Assembly: GCA_022425195.1 (NCBI GenBank) | Contig: JAKMFX010000019.1 | Coordinates: 1-64,000, forward strand | Direction: 5' to 3' | DNA: 64,000 bases | From: Flavobacteriales bacterium | GTDB taxonomy: Bacteria; Bacteroidota; Bacteroidia; Flavobacteriales; UBA7430 | Shown here: positions 17,781-26,780 of the stretch, in pieces | How positions within the stretch are numbered: the stretch's first letter is position 1 | How the letters are laid out: every line of letters begins with the position of its first letter | Made by a program: the position numbers and the translations under genes | The notes under the pieces: model-generated | The model's database searches: none | What the model was told of the DNA's origin: nothing | Seen by the model: only the letters and a program-made list of their open reading frames with translations

Positions 17781-18545
17781 CTAATCTATTCGCACCAATA
17801 TCGGGCAGTGATCGGAATGTTTTGCTTCTGGAAGTATGGCTGCTCTCTTTAATCTTGGCAAAAGAGATTCACTGATCATGTGATAGTCTATCCTCCAACC
17901 CTTGTTTCGAGCTCTTGCAGCGGCCCTATAGCTCCACCATGAATAGTGATGCGGTTCTTTATTGAGGTGTCTGAAACTATCTACAAAGCCTCCCTCTAAA
18001 AATTGAGTAACCCACGTACGTTCTTCGGGTAAAAAACCGGAAGTATTTTTATTTGTGGCTGGATTGTGAATATCTATCGCTTCATGGCAGATATTGTAAT
18101 CCCCAGAAACAATCAGGTTGGGGATTTCCTTTTTAAGGTCGTTGATGTAGTTTTGAAAATCGGTTAGAAACCGGATTTTGAAGTCCTGACGGATCCCTCC
18201 AGTAGTTCCCGACGGGAAATATACCGAAATGACGGAATAATCTTTGAAATCAGCACGAATCACTCGCCCTTCAAAATCATAATCTTCAATTCCACATCCA
18301 TATTCTACATGCAGAGGCTTCTCTTTACATAAGAGTGCTACCCCGCTGTAACCTTTCTTTTGTGCTGAAAACCAATAATGATGATATCCAAGAGCTTCAA
18401 AAACAGACAGGTCCAACTGGTCCGGCTGGGCCTTAGTTTCTTGTAATGCTATCACATCGGCATTTGTGGCACGGGCCCATTCTGCCCATCCTTTTTTTAA
18501 AGCAGCGCGAATCCCATTTACGTTGTATGATATGAGGGTAGGCAT
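17781..18545 (-). CDS. xth: exodeoxyribonuclease III (AP endonuclease)
   Basis: This is an exonuclease III/AP endonuclease of base-excision repair, 254 residues. The EEP-fold residues are visible: Asn8 in SYNVNGIRAA, Glu36 in LQETKAQ, Asp/Asn in SGDYNICHEAIDI, and the C-terminal HSDHCPI. It closes a minus-strand run of ileS, dksA-like, lspA and xth, 55 bases after lspA. It converges on murI with no visible hairpin between them. Confidence 0.92.
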   Translation of the reverse strand: MPTLISYNVNGIRAALKKGWAEWARATNADVIALQETKAQPDQLDLSVFEALGYHHYWFSAQKKGYSGVALLCKEKPLHVEYGCGIEDYDFEGRVIRADFKDYSVISVYFPSGTTGGIRQDFKIRFLTDFQNYINDLKKEIPNLIVSGDYNICHEAIDIHNPATNKNTSGFLPEERTWVTQFLEGGFVDSFRHLNKEPHHYSWWSYRAAARARNKGWRIDYHMISESLLPRLKRAAILPEAKHSDHCPILVRID

Positions 18546-18600
18546 ATAAATTTGGTTTTTGAGCGTTGATAAATATCAGCTGTCACTAAGTATTTCAAAT

Positions 18601-19197
18601 CTAATCCAGTGCAGCCATTACGCGCTTCTGAAAAATAATCATCAGTCCAACACCAATGGAAATGGCAGCGTCAGCGACATTGAATACCGGTCTAAAAAAA
18701 ACAAAATAATCTCCTCCATAAAAAGGAAGCCAATCAGGCAAGTACCCCTTAAAAATAGGGAAATAGAACATGTCTACCACCCGACCAAAAAGTAAAGGTG
18801 CATACCCTCCAGACTCAGGAAGAAAATTGGCCAACTGGTGATAACTATCGGAAAATAATAGGCCATAGAAGGCGCCGTCCAAGATGTTGCCAATGGCACC
18901 CGCAAGTACCAATGAAAAACAGGTAATCAATATCGGATCGGTTTTTTTTCGAAGCAATTTGGCCAGGTATGAAATTAAATACCCTACAAATAAAATTCTA
19001 AATACACTTAGGGCTAGCTTTCCCCAAGCTCCGCCGAACTCAAGGCCGAAAGCCATGCCATTATTTTCTGTAAAATGAATGTAAAACCAGTCAAATATTT
19101 GATACTCTTGACCCAAGAACATATGAGTTTTGACCCATATTTTTGAGGACTGATCTAGAATTAAAACAACAAGAATGATCCAAATTGATTTTTTCAA
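18601..19197 (-). CDS. lspA: lipoprotein signal peptidase II
   Basis: LspA cleaves signal peptides from prolipoproteins at the inner membrane. It is an aspartic protease with four membrane helices. Catalytic residues are Asp142 (GRVVDMF) and Asp176 (FNVADAAIS). It is longer than E. coli LspA (198 against about 164 residues) because of an insert around residues 108-165, which I recall as common in Bacteroidetes. The start is TTG at 19197 (TTG-AAA-AAA-TCA). No ATG occurs until residue 26, inside the protein, and the TTG gives the usual MKKS opening. It begins five bases after the dksA-like gene. Confidence 0.92.
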   Translation of the reverse strand: MKKSIWIILVVLILDQSSKIWVKTHMFLGQEYQIFDWFYIHFTENNGMAFGLEFGGAWGKLALSVFRILFVGYLISYLAKLLRKKTDPILITCFSLVLAGAIGNILDGAFYGLLFSDSYHQLANFLPESGGYAPLLFGRVVDMFYFPIFKGYLPDWLPFYGGDYFVFFRPVFNVADAAISIGVGLMIIFQKRVMAALD

Positions 19198-19202
19198 GGA
19201 AC

Positions 19203-19592
19203 CTATTTGTTTCGGTTTTGCATCTCTTTGGCTTCAATGCTTAAAGTAGCATGCGGCACCAACTTAAGACGTTCTTTTTTGATTAACTTACCGGTAACTC
19301 TACAAATTCCATAAGTCTTATTTTCAATACGAATCAGTGCATTTCTTAAATCCCTGATGAACTTCTCCTGCCTTTGTGCCAAAAGTGAGTTTGACTCTTT
19401 AGATAGGGTCTCAGATCCTTCTTCAAAGGCTTTAAATGCCGAGTAAGTATCATTCGTTCCATTACCCGCTCCCTGAGTAATTGAATCTCTTAAACGTTTT
19501 AAATCTTTCTCGGCAGATTGAATCTTCTCTAATATTAAAGCTTTAAACTCAGCCAAATCATTATCTGAATATCTCTTACTTATCTCTACCAT
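19203..19592 (-). CDS. TraR/DksA-family protein with degenerate zinc finger
   Basis: This is a DksA/TraR-like protein of 129 residues. It has the long helical hairpin (ALILEKIQSAEKDLKRLRDS ... RNALIRIENKTYG), followed by the zinc-finger region. Only the first Cys of the four expected remains: GICRVTGKLIKKERL...PHATLSIEAK. DksA-like proteins enter the secondary channel of RNA polymerase and act with ppGpp. Here the finger cannot bind zinc in the classical way, a form I believe is common in Bacteroidetes. The track starts at GTG 19595; I use the adjacent ATG 19592. It lies between ileS and lspA. Confidence 0.85.
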   Translation of the reverse strand: MVEISKRYSDNDLAEFKALILEKIQSAEKDLKRLRDSITQGAGNGTNDTYSAFKAFEEGSETLSKESNSLLAQRQEKFIRDLRNALIRIENKTYGICRVTGKLIKKERLKLVPHATLSIEAKEMQNRNK

Positions 19593-19620
19593 CACCTAAT
19601 AATTTTAAAGAATTGATGTC

Positions 19621-22600
19621 CTATTTTGTTAAGGCAATATAAGTTTTTATGTCATCAAATTCAACGGCTGTTGCATTTTTTGGTTCACTTTCACAGATAA
19701 GTATGTCGTCAGCAAGGGTTTCACCGCAAATGTAACTTTTATTAGAAACGATTGCAGATTCAACTTTCTCATTTTGGCTGATGCTCAACTTGATTCGATC
19801 CGTAACCTCTAAACCTGCATCTTTTCGCATGTTTTGAATGCGATTTACAAGCTCTCTGGCAATCCCTTCCTCCAGTAATGCCTCATTCATGGTAATGTCA
19901 AGAGCAACCGTTGTACCCTTATGATTCGTTACCAATAGGCCCGGGATATCTTGTGAACTGATGAATACGTCTTCAAGGGAGATGATCAATTCTGTATGGT
20001 CTATATCTAAAGTGTAAGAACCCTCTTTCTCCAGAAGATTAATGTCCGATTGCTCAAAATTAGAGATGGCTGCAGCAATGGCTTTCATCTGCTTTCCATA
20101 CTTTGGACCTAAAGCCTTAAAGTTCGCCTTAATTTCCTTCACTAGGACATTTGAATCCTCAGACATGAAATCCAATTCCTTGACATTCACCTCAGAGAGC
20201 ACCAAATCTTTTACAGCACTGATTTGTGCTTTCACTGCATCATCAGAAGCAGGAATCATAATTTTTTGCAGGGGCTGACGAACCCGTATTTTCTCTTTTT
20301 TACGAAGTGACAGCACCATCGAAGTGATGTTTTGCGCCATTTGCATTCGTTTCTCCAAATCAGAATCAATTAAGGTTTCTTCTGATATAGGAAACAATGC
20401 TAGGTGAACTGACTCTTCCATTGGCAAGTCTGTAGCGCCCATCAAATCCTGATACAAACGGTCAGAAAAGAAAGGTGCTATAGGGGAGGCCATTTTGGCC
20501 AAGTTTACCAAACAGGTAAACAGGGTTTGGTATGCCGATATTTTATCCTGAGCATAATCTCCCTTCCAAAAACGACGTCGACACAAACGAACGTACCAGT
20601 TACTTAAGTTTTCAGTCACAAAGTCCTGCAAAAGGCGTCCTGCACGGGTAGGCTCGTAATCCCCATAAGCTTTGTCCACCGCTTTCATCAAAGTATTTAG
20701 TTCTGATAAAATCCAACGATCAATTTCTGGTCTCTCTTCAATTGAAATATCGGATTCTTTATAGGTGAAGCCGTCAATATTTGCGTAAAGGCTGAAAAAT
20801 GAATAGGTGTTATACAAGGTCCCAAAAAACTTTCTTTGAACCTCAGTAATTCCATCTAAGTCAAACTTCAGATTGTCCCATGGTTGGGCATTGGTTATCA
20901 TATACCATCGAGTGGCATCAGGCCCGTATTGGTTTAAAGTTTCAAATGGATCCACAGCATTCCCCAATCTTTTGGACATCTTTTGTCCATTCTTATCAAG
21001 TACCAAGCCGTTTGAAACTACATTTTTATAGGCCACTGAATCAAAGCACATGGTTGCAATCGCATGAAGGGTGAAAAACCAGCCACGAGTTTGGTCAACG
21101 CCCTCGGCAATAAAGTCTGCAGGATATGACGTTTGCTGGTCAATCAAATCTTTATTCTCAAATGGATAGTGCCACTGCGCATAAGGCATTGACCCCGAAT
21201 CAAACCAAACATCAATGAGGTCCGACTCTCTGTGCATCGGCTTTCCCGTTTCCGAAACAAGAACGATTTCGTCAACGTAATTTTTATGCAGGTCCAATTT
21301 ATCATAGTTCTCTTTGGACATATTACCAGGCTCGAAGTCCGTAATTGGATTTCGGCTCATGACACCTGCTGCAACAGATTTTTCACATTCCTCATAGAGT
21401 TCAGCCGCTGAGCCAATACAAATTCTCTCATCTCCTTCTTCGGAGGACCATATAGGGATAGGAATACCCCAATATCGAGAACGAGATAAGTTCCAATCGT
21501 TTAAGTTCTCTAGCCAATTACCAAACCTTCCAGTACCTGTAGAGGCAGGCTTCCAATTGATGGTTTTGTTCAGTTCAATCATCCTATCTTTCATGGCTGT
21601 AGACTTCACAAACCACGAATCTAATGGATAATACAATACCGGTTTGTCCGTTCGCCAACAATGCGGATAGGAGTGCTCATACTTTTCTACCTTAAAAGCT
21701 TTGTCTTGCTCTTTCAGCTTAATGGCAATTTCCACATCTGCTGACTTATCGGGTGCCTCACCGTCTGCATAGTATTCGTTTTTCACATACATGCCTGCCA
21801 AATCACCCATTTCAGGAACAAACCTACCCTGTAAATCAACAAGAGGTCTAGGATTGTCATTTTCATCAAGCACCAACATGCCTGGAACTCCAAAATTCTT
21901 TGCAACCAAAGCATCGTCGGCACCAAAGGTAGGAGCGATGTGAACGATTCCAGTACCGTCTTCCGTAGTTACAAAATCCCCTGAAATGACCTGAAATGCC
22001 TTTTCTACATTTTCGTGGGGTTGCACATAAGGGAGTAGCTGCTCGTAATACGTTCCAACTAAGTCAGCCCCTTTAATTTCAGCCTCAATAACAAAAGGTA
22101 TTTTTTTATCACCAAATTTGTAGCTCTCAAGTTCTTCAGTAGATTCTACCTCAACATATTTACCGGAAAGTTGCTTGGCAACAAGTGCCTTGGCCAAAAC
22201 AATATTCATGGCATTTCCAGAGTATTGGTTATATGTTTTTACCAATACGTAATCTATTTTAGGGCCTACACACAAAGCAGTATTAGAAGGAAGTGTCCAA
22301 GGGGTCGTTGTCCAAGCTATGAACTGCACATCACCTTGAACGCTCTTTAACACCTCTGATCGAAGCGTTTCTTTTTTTGCCTTAAAAAGGGCTACTGCAG
22401 AGGTATCTTTAACATCTCGGTAGCAACCGGGCTGATTCAACTCATGCGAGCTCAATCCTGTTCCTGCAGCAGGGGAATAAGGCTGAATGGTATAGCCTTT
22501 GTAAATCAAATCTTTTTTGTAGAGCTCAGAAAGCAAATGCCAAACGGATTCCATGTACTTACTCTCGTAAGTGATATACGGGTTGTCCATATCTACCCAA

Positions 22601-23034
22601 TACCCCATTTGTTCTGTGAGCTTATTCCACACATCAGTATAACGCATGACGGTTTCACGGCAGGCCTTGTTGTAATCGTCAACAGAAATCTTGGTTCCTA
22701 TATCCTCCTTAGAAATCCCCAACTCTTTTTCAACTCCTAACTCTACAGGAAGACCATGTGTGTCCCAGCCTGCCTTTCGCTTTACTTGAAAACCTTTTAA
22801 GGTTTGATAACGGCAAAAAATATCTTTGATGGTTCTTGCCATCACATGGTGAATACCAGGCATTCCGTTAGCCGACGGGGGGCCCTCAAAAAACACATAG
22901 GGTGTGTTCCCATCACGAGATGCTATGCTTTTCTCAAAAATTTCATTGCGACCCCAATCCGCTAGGACATCAGCAGCTACATTAGGTAAGTTTAAGCCTT
23001 TATATTCTGGGTATTTCTTCATTTCTGTATGCAT
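19621..23034 (-). CDS. ileS: isoleucyl-tRNA synthetase
   Basis: IleRS charges tRNA-Ile and edits Val-tRNA. It is a class I enzyme of 1137 residues. The HIGH-like motif is PGIHH at residues 59-63 in FFEGPPSANGMPGIHH. The editing CP1 domain with TTPWTLPSNT follows, and KMSKR lies near 685. The length and the absence of a C-terminal Cys4 zinc site fit the longer, eukaryote-like IleRS class seen in Bacteroidetes. That class often tolerates mupirocin, though I infer this from type only. The start is ATG 23034 rather than the track's TTG one codon earlier; an ATG at 23022 is also possible. Confidence 0.94.
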   Translation of the reverse strand: MHTEMKKYPEYKGLNLPNVAADVLADWGRNEIFEKSIASRDGNTPYVFFEGPPSANGMPGIHHVMARTIKDIFCRYQTLKGFQVKRKAGWDTHGLPVELGVEKELGISKEDIGTKISVDDYNKACRETVMRYTDVWNKLTEQMGYWVDMDNPYITYESKYMESVWHLLSELYKKDLIYKGYTIQPYSPAAGTGLSSHELNQPGCYRDVKDTSAVALFKAKKETLRSEVLKSVQGDVQFIAWTTTPWTLPSNTALCVGPKIDYVLVKTYNQYSGNAMNIVLAKALVAKQLSGKYVEVESTEELESYKFGDKKIPFVIEAEIKGADLVGTYYEQLLPYVQPHENVEKAFQVISGDFVTTEDGTGIVHIAPTFGADDALVAKNFGVPGMLVLDENDNPRPLVDLQGRFVPEMGDLAGMYVKNEYYADGEAPDKSADVEIAIKLKEQDKAFKVEKYEHSYPHCWRTDKPVLYYPLDSWFVKSTAMKDRMIELNKTINWKPASTGTGRFGNWLENLNDWNLSRSRYWGIPIPIWSSEEGDERICIGSAAELYEECEKSVAAGVMSRNPITDFEPGNMSKENYDKLDLHKNYVDEIVLVSETGKPMHRESDLIDVWFDSGSMPYAQWHYPFENKDLIDQQTSYPADFIAEGVDQTRGWFFTLHAIATMCFDSVAYKNVVSNGLVLDKNGQKMSKRLGNAVDPFETLNQYGPDATRWYMITNAQPWDNLKFDLDGITEVQRKFFGTLYNTYSFFSLYANIDGFTYKESDISIEERPEIDRWILSELNTLMKAVDKAYGDYEPTRAGRLLQDFVTENLSNWYVRLCRRRFWKGDYAQDKISAYQTLFTCLVNLAKMASPIAPFFSDRLYQDLMGATDLPMEESVHLALFPISEETLIDSDLEKRMQMAQNITSMVLSLRKKEKIRVRQPLQKIMIPASDDAVKAQISAVKDLVLSEVNVKELDFMSEDSNVLVKEIKANFKALGPKYGKQMKAIAAAISNFEQSDINLLEKEGSYTLDIDHTELIISLEDVFISSQDIPGLLVTNHKGTTVALDITMNEALLEEGIARELVNRIQNMRKDAGLEVTDRIKLSISQNEKVESAIVSNKSYICGETLADDILICESEPKNATAVEFDDIKTYIALTK

Positions 23035-23054
23035 CAATTAGTGCGACCACTCAA

Positions 23055-23069
23055 GGCAAAGAATTTGCC
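23055..23069 (-). promoter_or_regulatory. small hairpin in the ileS leader
   Basis: GGCAAA-TTC-TTTGCC forms a perfect 6-bp stem in the 5' leader, about 20 bases before the ileS start. It also lies within a six-codon mini-ORF (ATG GCA ... TGA). Its role is unknown. Confidence 0.3.
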
Positions 23070-23081
23070 ATCGTAAACGGA

Positions 23082-23112
23082 CAAATTTAGGTCAATACAA
23101 GCAGATATGCAA
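23082..23112 (-). promoter_or_regulatory. ileS promoter (TTG-N20-TAAATTTG)
   Basis: On the minus strand a TTG (23110-23112) is followed after exactly 20 bases by TAAATTTG (23082-23089). This matches the Bacteroidetes TTG/TAnnTTTG promoter with ideal spacing. It gives a ~45-base leader for ileS. Confidence 0.65.
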
Positions 23113-23127
23113 CGAATTAAAGGGAAG

Positions 23128-23163
23128 ACTGGGTTTCAGATTTAACCGTAACTTCGACCCAGT
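23128..23163. repeat. 7-bp inverted repeat ACTGGGT/ACCCAGT
   Basis: Perfect 7-bp arms are separated by 22 bases, just upstream of the ileS promoter and downstream of the T9SS-cargo gene. There is no T-run, so it is not an obvious terminator. Confidence 0.35.
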
Positions 23164-23193
23164 TGCGTAGATGAAAAGGAATGAAAAACTGGG

Positions 23194-24156
23194 CTATTTC
23201 TTTATCCATCTGACTGAACTCTTCTCAGAGCTAGAGGAAAGTGTAACGGTGTAGACTCCACTCGGCAGGGCCGGAAGATGGACCTCAATAAGATCGCTAG
23301 GATGAACATTACTTAGTGACCTGTAGAGTAGATTAGCTCCCAAAATATTTGTCATTGAAATTTCCAAACGCTCTTGTTTATGAGCACTCTGAATATTTAT
23401 TCGATCCTTACCTGGGTTGGGGTACAATTTAAAGTCAGAACGATTAACTTCCATCAAACTCACATTACAACTATCTATTCCAAAATACTCGCAACTGCCT
23501 TCATCCGTGGCTGTTGGGTCATAGTTACAAGCCATTGGCTCTGTACATCCAACGATTTCTAATTCGTCACAAATACCATCTCCGTCAGTATCGTTTAAAC
23601 ATTGATCATTGCAATCGGAATATTGTTGAGGATAAATACAACTTCCGTCGTCTTCGGTCGCTAATGCATCAAAATTACATGCAGAAAAGCCCGTACATCC
23701 TTTAATGGCTCCATCACAATCAAAATCTACAGCAACATAGCCTATTGGAAAGAAATTATTGGATTGATAAGACATGTTAACTCCTGAAGCTAAGCTAAAT
23801 AAATAGTTTCCGTCAACTAGTTTTAGTGATATCGCTTCCCCTCCGATCGCTCCGTCAATATCTGTAGTATACATGTCATCTCCCCATACCGCAATGGACT
23901 GTTGACCGTTGTCCAAATCATTGGCCTTTACGGATGATGAACCCACAACTATATCTTTGGTATTTATTGCGACTATGTAAGGATTATCACTAGCAGGAAG
24001 TGCTAAATCGCTTAAGGAAAGAAAAAAAGAATCTGTTAATAACAAAGTCATATTATCACCTGTGCTTCCACTACTATAGGGAACTGGCAAGTCACAGTCC
24101 TGTGCAAAAAGGTTAAGGTGACCTACTACAAAAAAGAGCCAGAAAAACTTCTTCAT
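23194..24156 (-). CDS. secreted protein with GCT repeats and T9SS sorting tail
   Basis: This is a secreted protein of 320 residues. The signal peptide is ~19 residues (ending ...LNLFAQ). The N-terminal ~130 residues show no known domain. Two Cys-rich repeats follow: GCTGFSACNFDALATEDDGSC and GCTEPMACNYDPTATDEGSC. Between them a calcium-binding TSP3-like DTDGDGICDE is seen. The last ~80 residues are a type A type IX secretion sorting domain (LYPNPGKDRINI ... GVYTVTLSSSSEKSSVRWIKK). The protein should cross the outer membrane by T9SS. No enzymatic motif is seen. It sits alone between the trp operon and ileS. Confidence 0.82.
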   Translation of the reverse strand: MKKFFWLFFVVGHLNLFAQDCDLPVPYSSGSTGDNMTLLLTDSFFLSLSDLALPASDNPYIVAINTKDIVVGSSSVKANDLDNGQQSIAVWGDDMYTTDIDGAIGGEAISLKLVDGNYLFSLASGVNMSYQSNNFFPIGYVAVDFDCDGAIKGCTGFSACNFDALATEDDGSCIYPQQYSDCNDQCLNDTDGDGICDELEIVGCTEPMACNYDPTATDEGSCEYFGIDSCNVSLMEVNRSDFKLYPNPGKDRINIQSAHKQERLEISMTNILGANLLYRSLSNVHPSDLIEVHLPALPSGVYTVTLSSSSEKSSVRWIKK

Positions 24157-24223
24157 TTTTTAATCGTTATAAGTCTTAGATTGAAAACGAAATACTCATG
24201 AGATTCGTGTAATATCTATAAAT

Positions 24224-24994
24224 TTAACCTTTAGTAATCTCTTTTACAAACTGTTGAGTAGCTTGTTCCGTAGAAGGCTTGTCACTCAAATACTTAATGA
24301 ATGCACTCCCAATGATCCCACCGTTCGCATGCTTTTGAACAAGCGAAAGGTCATCTGAAGTACTTATATTAAACCCAACAAGTATAGGATGTTTAAGCCC
24401 TAAGCCTTTCAAACCTGACAAATAGGTATTCCCATCACTAAGTCCACCCGTAGCCTTCCCCGTTGTACTGGAACTACTTACGGCATAAATAAAGGTACTA
24501 CTTAAATCATCAATTAACTTTAGGCGTTCTTTACTTGTCTGAGGAGTTATCAAGAAAACAGGACTTAATCCGTAATTCTTAAACATCTCTTCATAAGAAG
24601 CCTGGTATAAGCCTATGGGCATGTCTGGAATGATAATTCCCTCAACCCCTACAGATTGACATTGCTGACAAAAATGTTCAATTCCGTATTTAAATACCGG
24701 ATTGAAATACGTCATGACAACTTTCGGTATGTCAGGGGTACATTCTTTAAGTTGCTCAAAAATCAAATCAATAGTAATCCCATTGCTCAATGCTACCGCA
24801 TTACTTTTTTGAATGGTTTCTCCATCGGCAATAGGGTCTGAATAAGGAATCCCAATTTCTACCATATCTACACCTGAATCGTGCAAAGCATTAACGATCT
24901 TCGGTAAATCATTTAACTTTGGATATCCCGCAGTACAATAGATGTTCAGGAGCCCCTCTTGTTTTGCCTCTAATACTTTTTTTAATGTGCTCAT
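24224..24994 (-). CDS. trpA: tryptophan synthase alpha chain
   Basis: TrpA cleaves indole-3-glycerol phosphate to indole and glyceraldehyde 3-phosphate. The indole is passed to TrpB through a tunnel. Signature segments are YCTAGYPKLNDLP, the catalytic EIGIPYSDPIADG and the phosphate loop near the C-terminus (GGIIGSAFIKYL). At 256 residues it is slightly shorter than E. coli TrpA. Its ATG overlaps the trpB stop by one base (TAATG). It is the last gene of the trp operon, and no hairpin terminator is visible after it. Confidence 0.94.
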   Translation of the reverse strand: MSTLKKVLEAKQEGLLNIYCTAGYPKLNDLPKIVNALHDSGVDMVEIGIPYSDPIADGETIQKSNAVALSNGITIDLIFEQLKECTPDIPKVVMTYFNPVFKYGIEHFCQQCQSVGVEGIIIPDMPIGLYQASYEEMFKNYGLSPVFLITPQTSKERLKLIDDLSSTFIYAVSSSSTTGKATGGLSDGNTYLSGLKGLGLKHPILVGFNISTSDDLSLVQKHANGGIIGSAFIKYLSDKPSTEQATQQFVKEITKG

Positions 24995-26157
24995 TAGATG
25001 TTTGCATTTATGTATGTGTTCATATCCTTATCGCCACGACCACTCAAATTGATGACAATTTTATCAGTAGTTGTAAAGTTCATCTTCTCAAGATAAGCCA
25101 GTGCGTGAGCTGTTTCTAGAGCAGGAATGATCCCCTCTAATTTCATAAGTCTGTTGGCGGCTTCCAAAGCCTCTTCATCCGTAACGTTTTTATACGTCAC
25201 CCTACTACAATCGTGTAAGTAGGCGTGCAGAGGCCCAATACCCGGATAGTCTAGACCTGCAGAAATACTGTGAGGCTCTACCACCTGACCATCGCTGGTT
25301 TGCATTAAATAGCTCATAGAGGCATGCAGCACCCCTTTGGTTCCCAGTGCAAGTGTCGCTGCTGACTTATCTGTTTGAACACCCATTCCACCTGCTTCAA
25401 CACCTATCAAATTAACCGATTCATCCTCTAAGAAATTATAAAAGGCTCCAATGGCATTACTACCCCCACCTACACAGGCAATCACGTGTGTTGGAAGTCC
25501 TTCCATCTGCTCTTTGATTTCTTTTGAAATGATGGCTTGTAATTGCGTAACCAAATCCGGATAAGGATCAGGACCTACAGCAGAGCCAATTATGTAATGG
25601 GTGTCATCGGGATTGTTTATCCAATCTCGGATGGCTTCATTGGTAGCATCTTTCAAGGTTTTACTTCCGCTGTGTACAGCGCAAACTTCTGCGCCCAACA
25701 TCTTCATTCTTGAAACATTAGGGGCTTGACGTTCAATATCTTTAGCGCCCATGTAAACAATACACTCTAAGCCCATCAAAGCGCAGGCAGTAGCTGTTGC
25801 CACTCCGTGCTGTCCGGCACCTGTTTCAGCAATAATACGCGTCTTATTTAATCGTTGGGCTAAGAGCACTTGACCCAGTGTATTGTTGATTTTATGCGCG
25901 CCCGTATGACATAAATCCTCTCGCTTCAAATAAATATCTGCACCATAATGAGTACTCAATCGCGAAGCATAGTATAAGGGGGTCGGGCGACCTACATAGT
26001 CTTTCAGTAAGCTCTCCAGCTCCTCCTTAAAGGCGTCTTCACTAAGTATTTCTCGGTAAGAACTTTTGAGTTCTTGAATGTTCGGATAAAGCATTTCAGG
26101 TATAAAAGCACCCCCAAATTCACCATAAAATCCTTGTTCATTTACATCGTATTTCAT
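24994..26157 (-). CDS. trpB: tryptophan synthase beta chain
   Basis: TrpB joins indole and serine into tryptophan using pyridoxal phosphate. The PLP lysine is Lys89 in [13 protein letters not shown]. The substrate loop [12 protein letters not shown] and the PLP phosphate loop [12 protein letters not shown] are present. The 387-residue length is typical of the TrpB1 type that pairs with TrpA. It overlaps trpF by four bases (ATGA) and trpA by one, so the genes are translationally coupled. Confidence 0.95.
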   Translation of the reverse strand: MKYDVNEQGFYGEFGGAFIPEMLYPNIQELKSSYREILSEDAFKEELESLLKDYVGRPTPLYYASRLSTHYGADIYLKREDLCHTGAHKINNTLGQVLLAQRLNKTRIIAETGAGQHGVATATACALMGLECIVYMGAKDIERQAPNVSRMKMLGAEVCAVHSGSKTLKDATNEAIRDWINNPDDTHYIIGSAVGPDPYPDLVTQLQAIISKEIKEQMEGLPTHVIACVGGGSNAIGAFYNFLEDESVNLIGVEAGGMGVQTDKSAATLALGTKGVLHASMSYLMQTSDGQVVEPHSISAGLDYPGIGPLHAYLHDCSRVTYKNVTDEEALEAANRLMKLEGIIPALETAHALAYLEKMNFTTTDKIVINLSGRGDKDMNTYINANI

Positions 26158-26780
26158 CCTTCTCTGGTTTTAAGTATCAGTTCCTTTACTTTGTTCACAT
26201 CCTTATTTGCCGGTGAAATCTCCACACGACTGTTTACATCTATTCCCAATAACTTAGGAATCTGTAATCGTTTTATTCTTAGAATATCTTCAGCAGAAAT
26301 CCCACCGCTTAACAAGAAGGGAAGTTCTGATGAATAGGTAGTAAGTAAATTCCAATCGAAATGCTTGCCACTACCCCCATAACCTTTGGTTTTCGTGTCA
26401 AAGAGCAAAATATCCGCACAGTTCTCATAGGGCTTTATCTGATCCAAGTCAAAGACATCGCCCATGTGAAAAACTTTAATTACAGAAATGCCTTCCAACC
26501 GAACTTGAGCACAATACTCAGGAGATTCGTTGCCGTGTAATTGGGCATATGACAAGCCCAAGCGATGGCAAACCTCTACAACTTTTTCTATCCCCTCATC
26601 AACAAAAACACCCACGCGATTGATGGACTCAGGCAATTGATGAAGTGATTTACCTAAGGCTTCTTCATCGACGAATCTCGCAGACTTTTTGTAAAATATA
26701 AAACCTAAAAAATCAGGTGCTAAAGAAGCCACCTCATTAATGTTTTGAAGGTCTTTCATTCCACAAATTTTAATTTTCAT
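26154..26780 (-). CDS. trpF: phosphoribosylanthranilate isomerase
   Basis: TrpF converts phosphoribosylanthranilate into the enol carboxyphenylamino-deoxyribulose phosphate. The N-terminal [11 protein letters not shown] carries the catalytic Cys, and [19 protein letters not shown] carries the catalytic Asp and the substrate loop. SGGISAEDI is the phosphate site. It is a separate 208-residue gene, not fused to trpC as in E. coli. Four-base overlaps join it to trpC and trpB. Confidence 0.92.
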   Translation of the reverse strand: MKIKICGMKDLQNINEVASLAPDFLGFIFYKKSARFVDEEALGKSLHQLPESINRVGVFVDEGIEKVVEVCHRLGLSYAQLHGNESPEYCAQVRLEGISVIKVFHMGDVFDLDQIKPYENCADILLFDTKTKGYGGSGKHFDWNLLTTYSSELPFLLSGGISAEDILRIKRLQIPKLLGIDVNSRVEISPANKDVNKVKELILKTREG

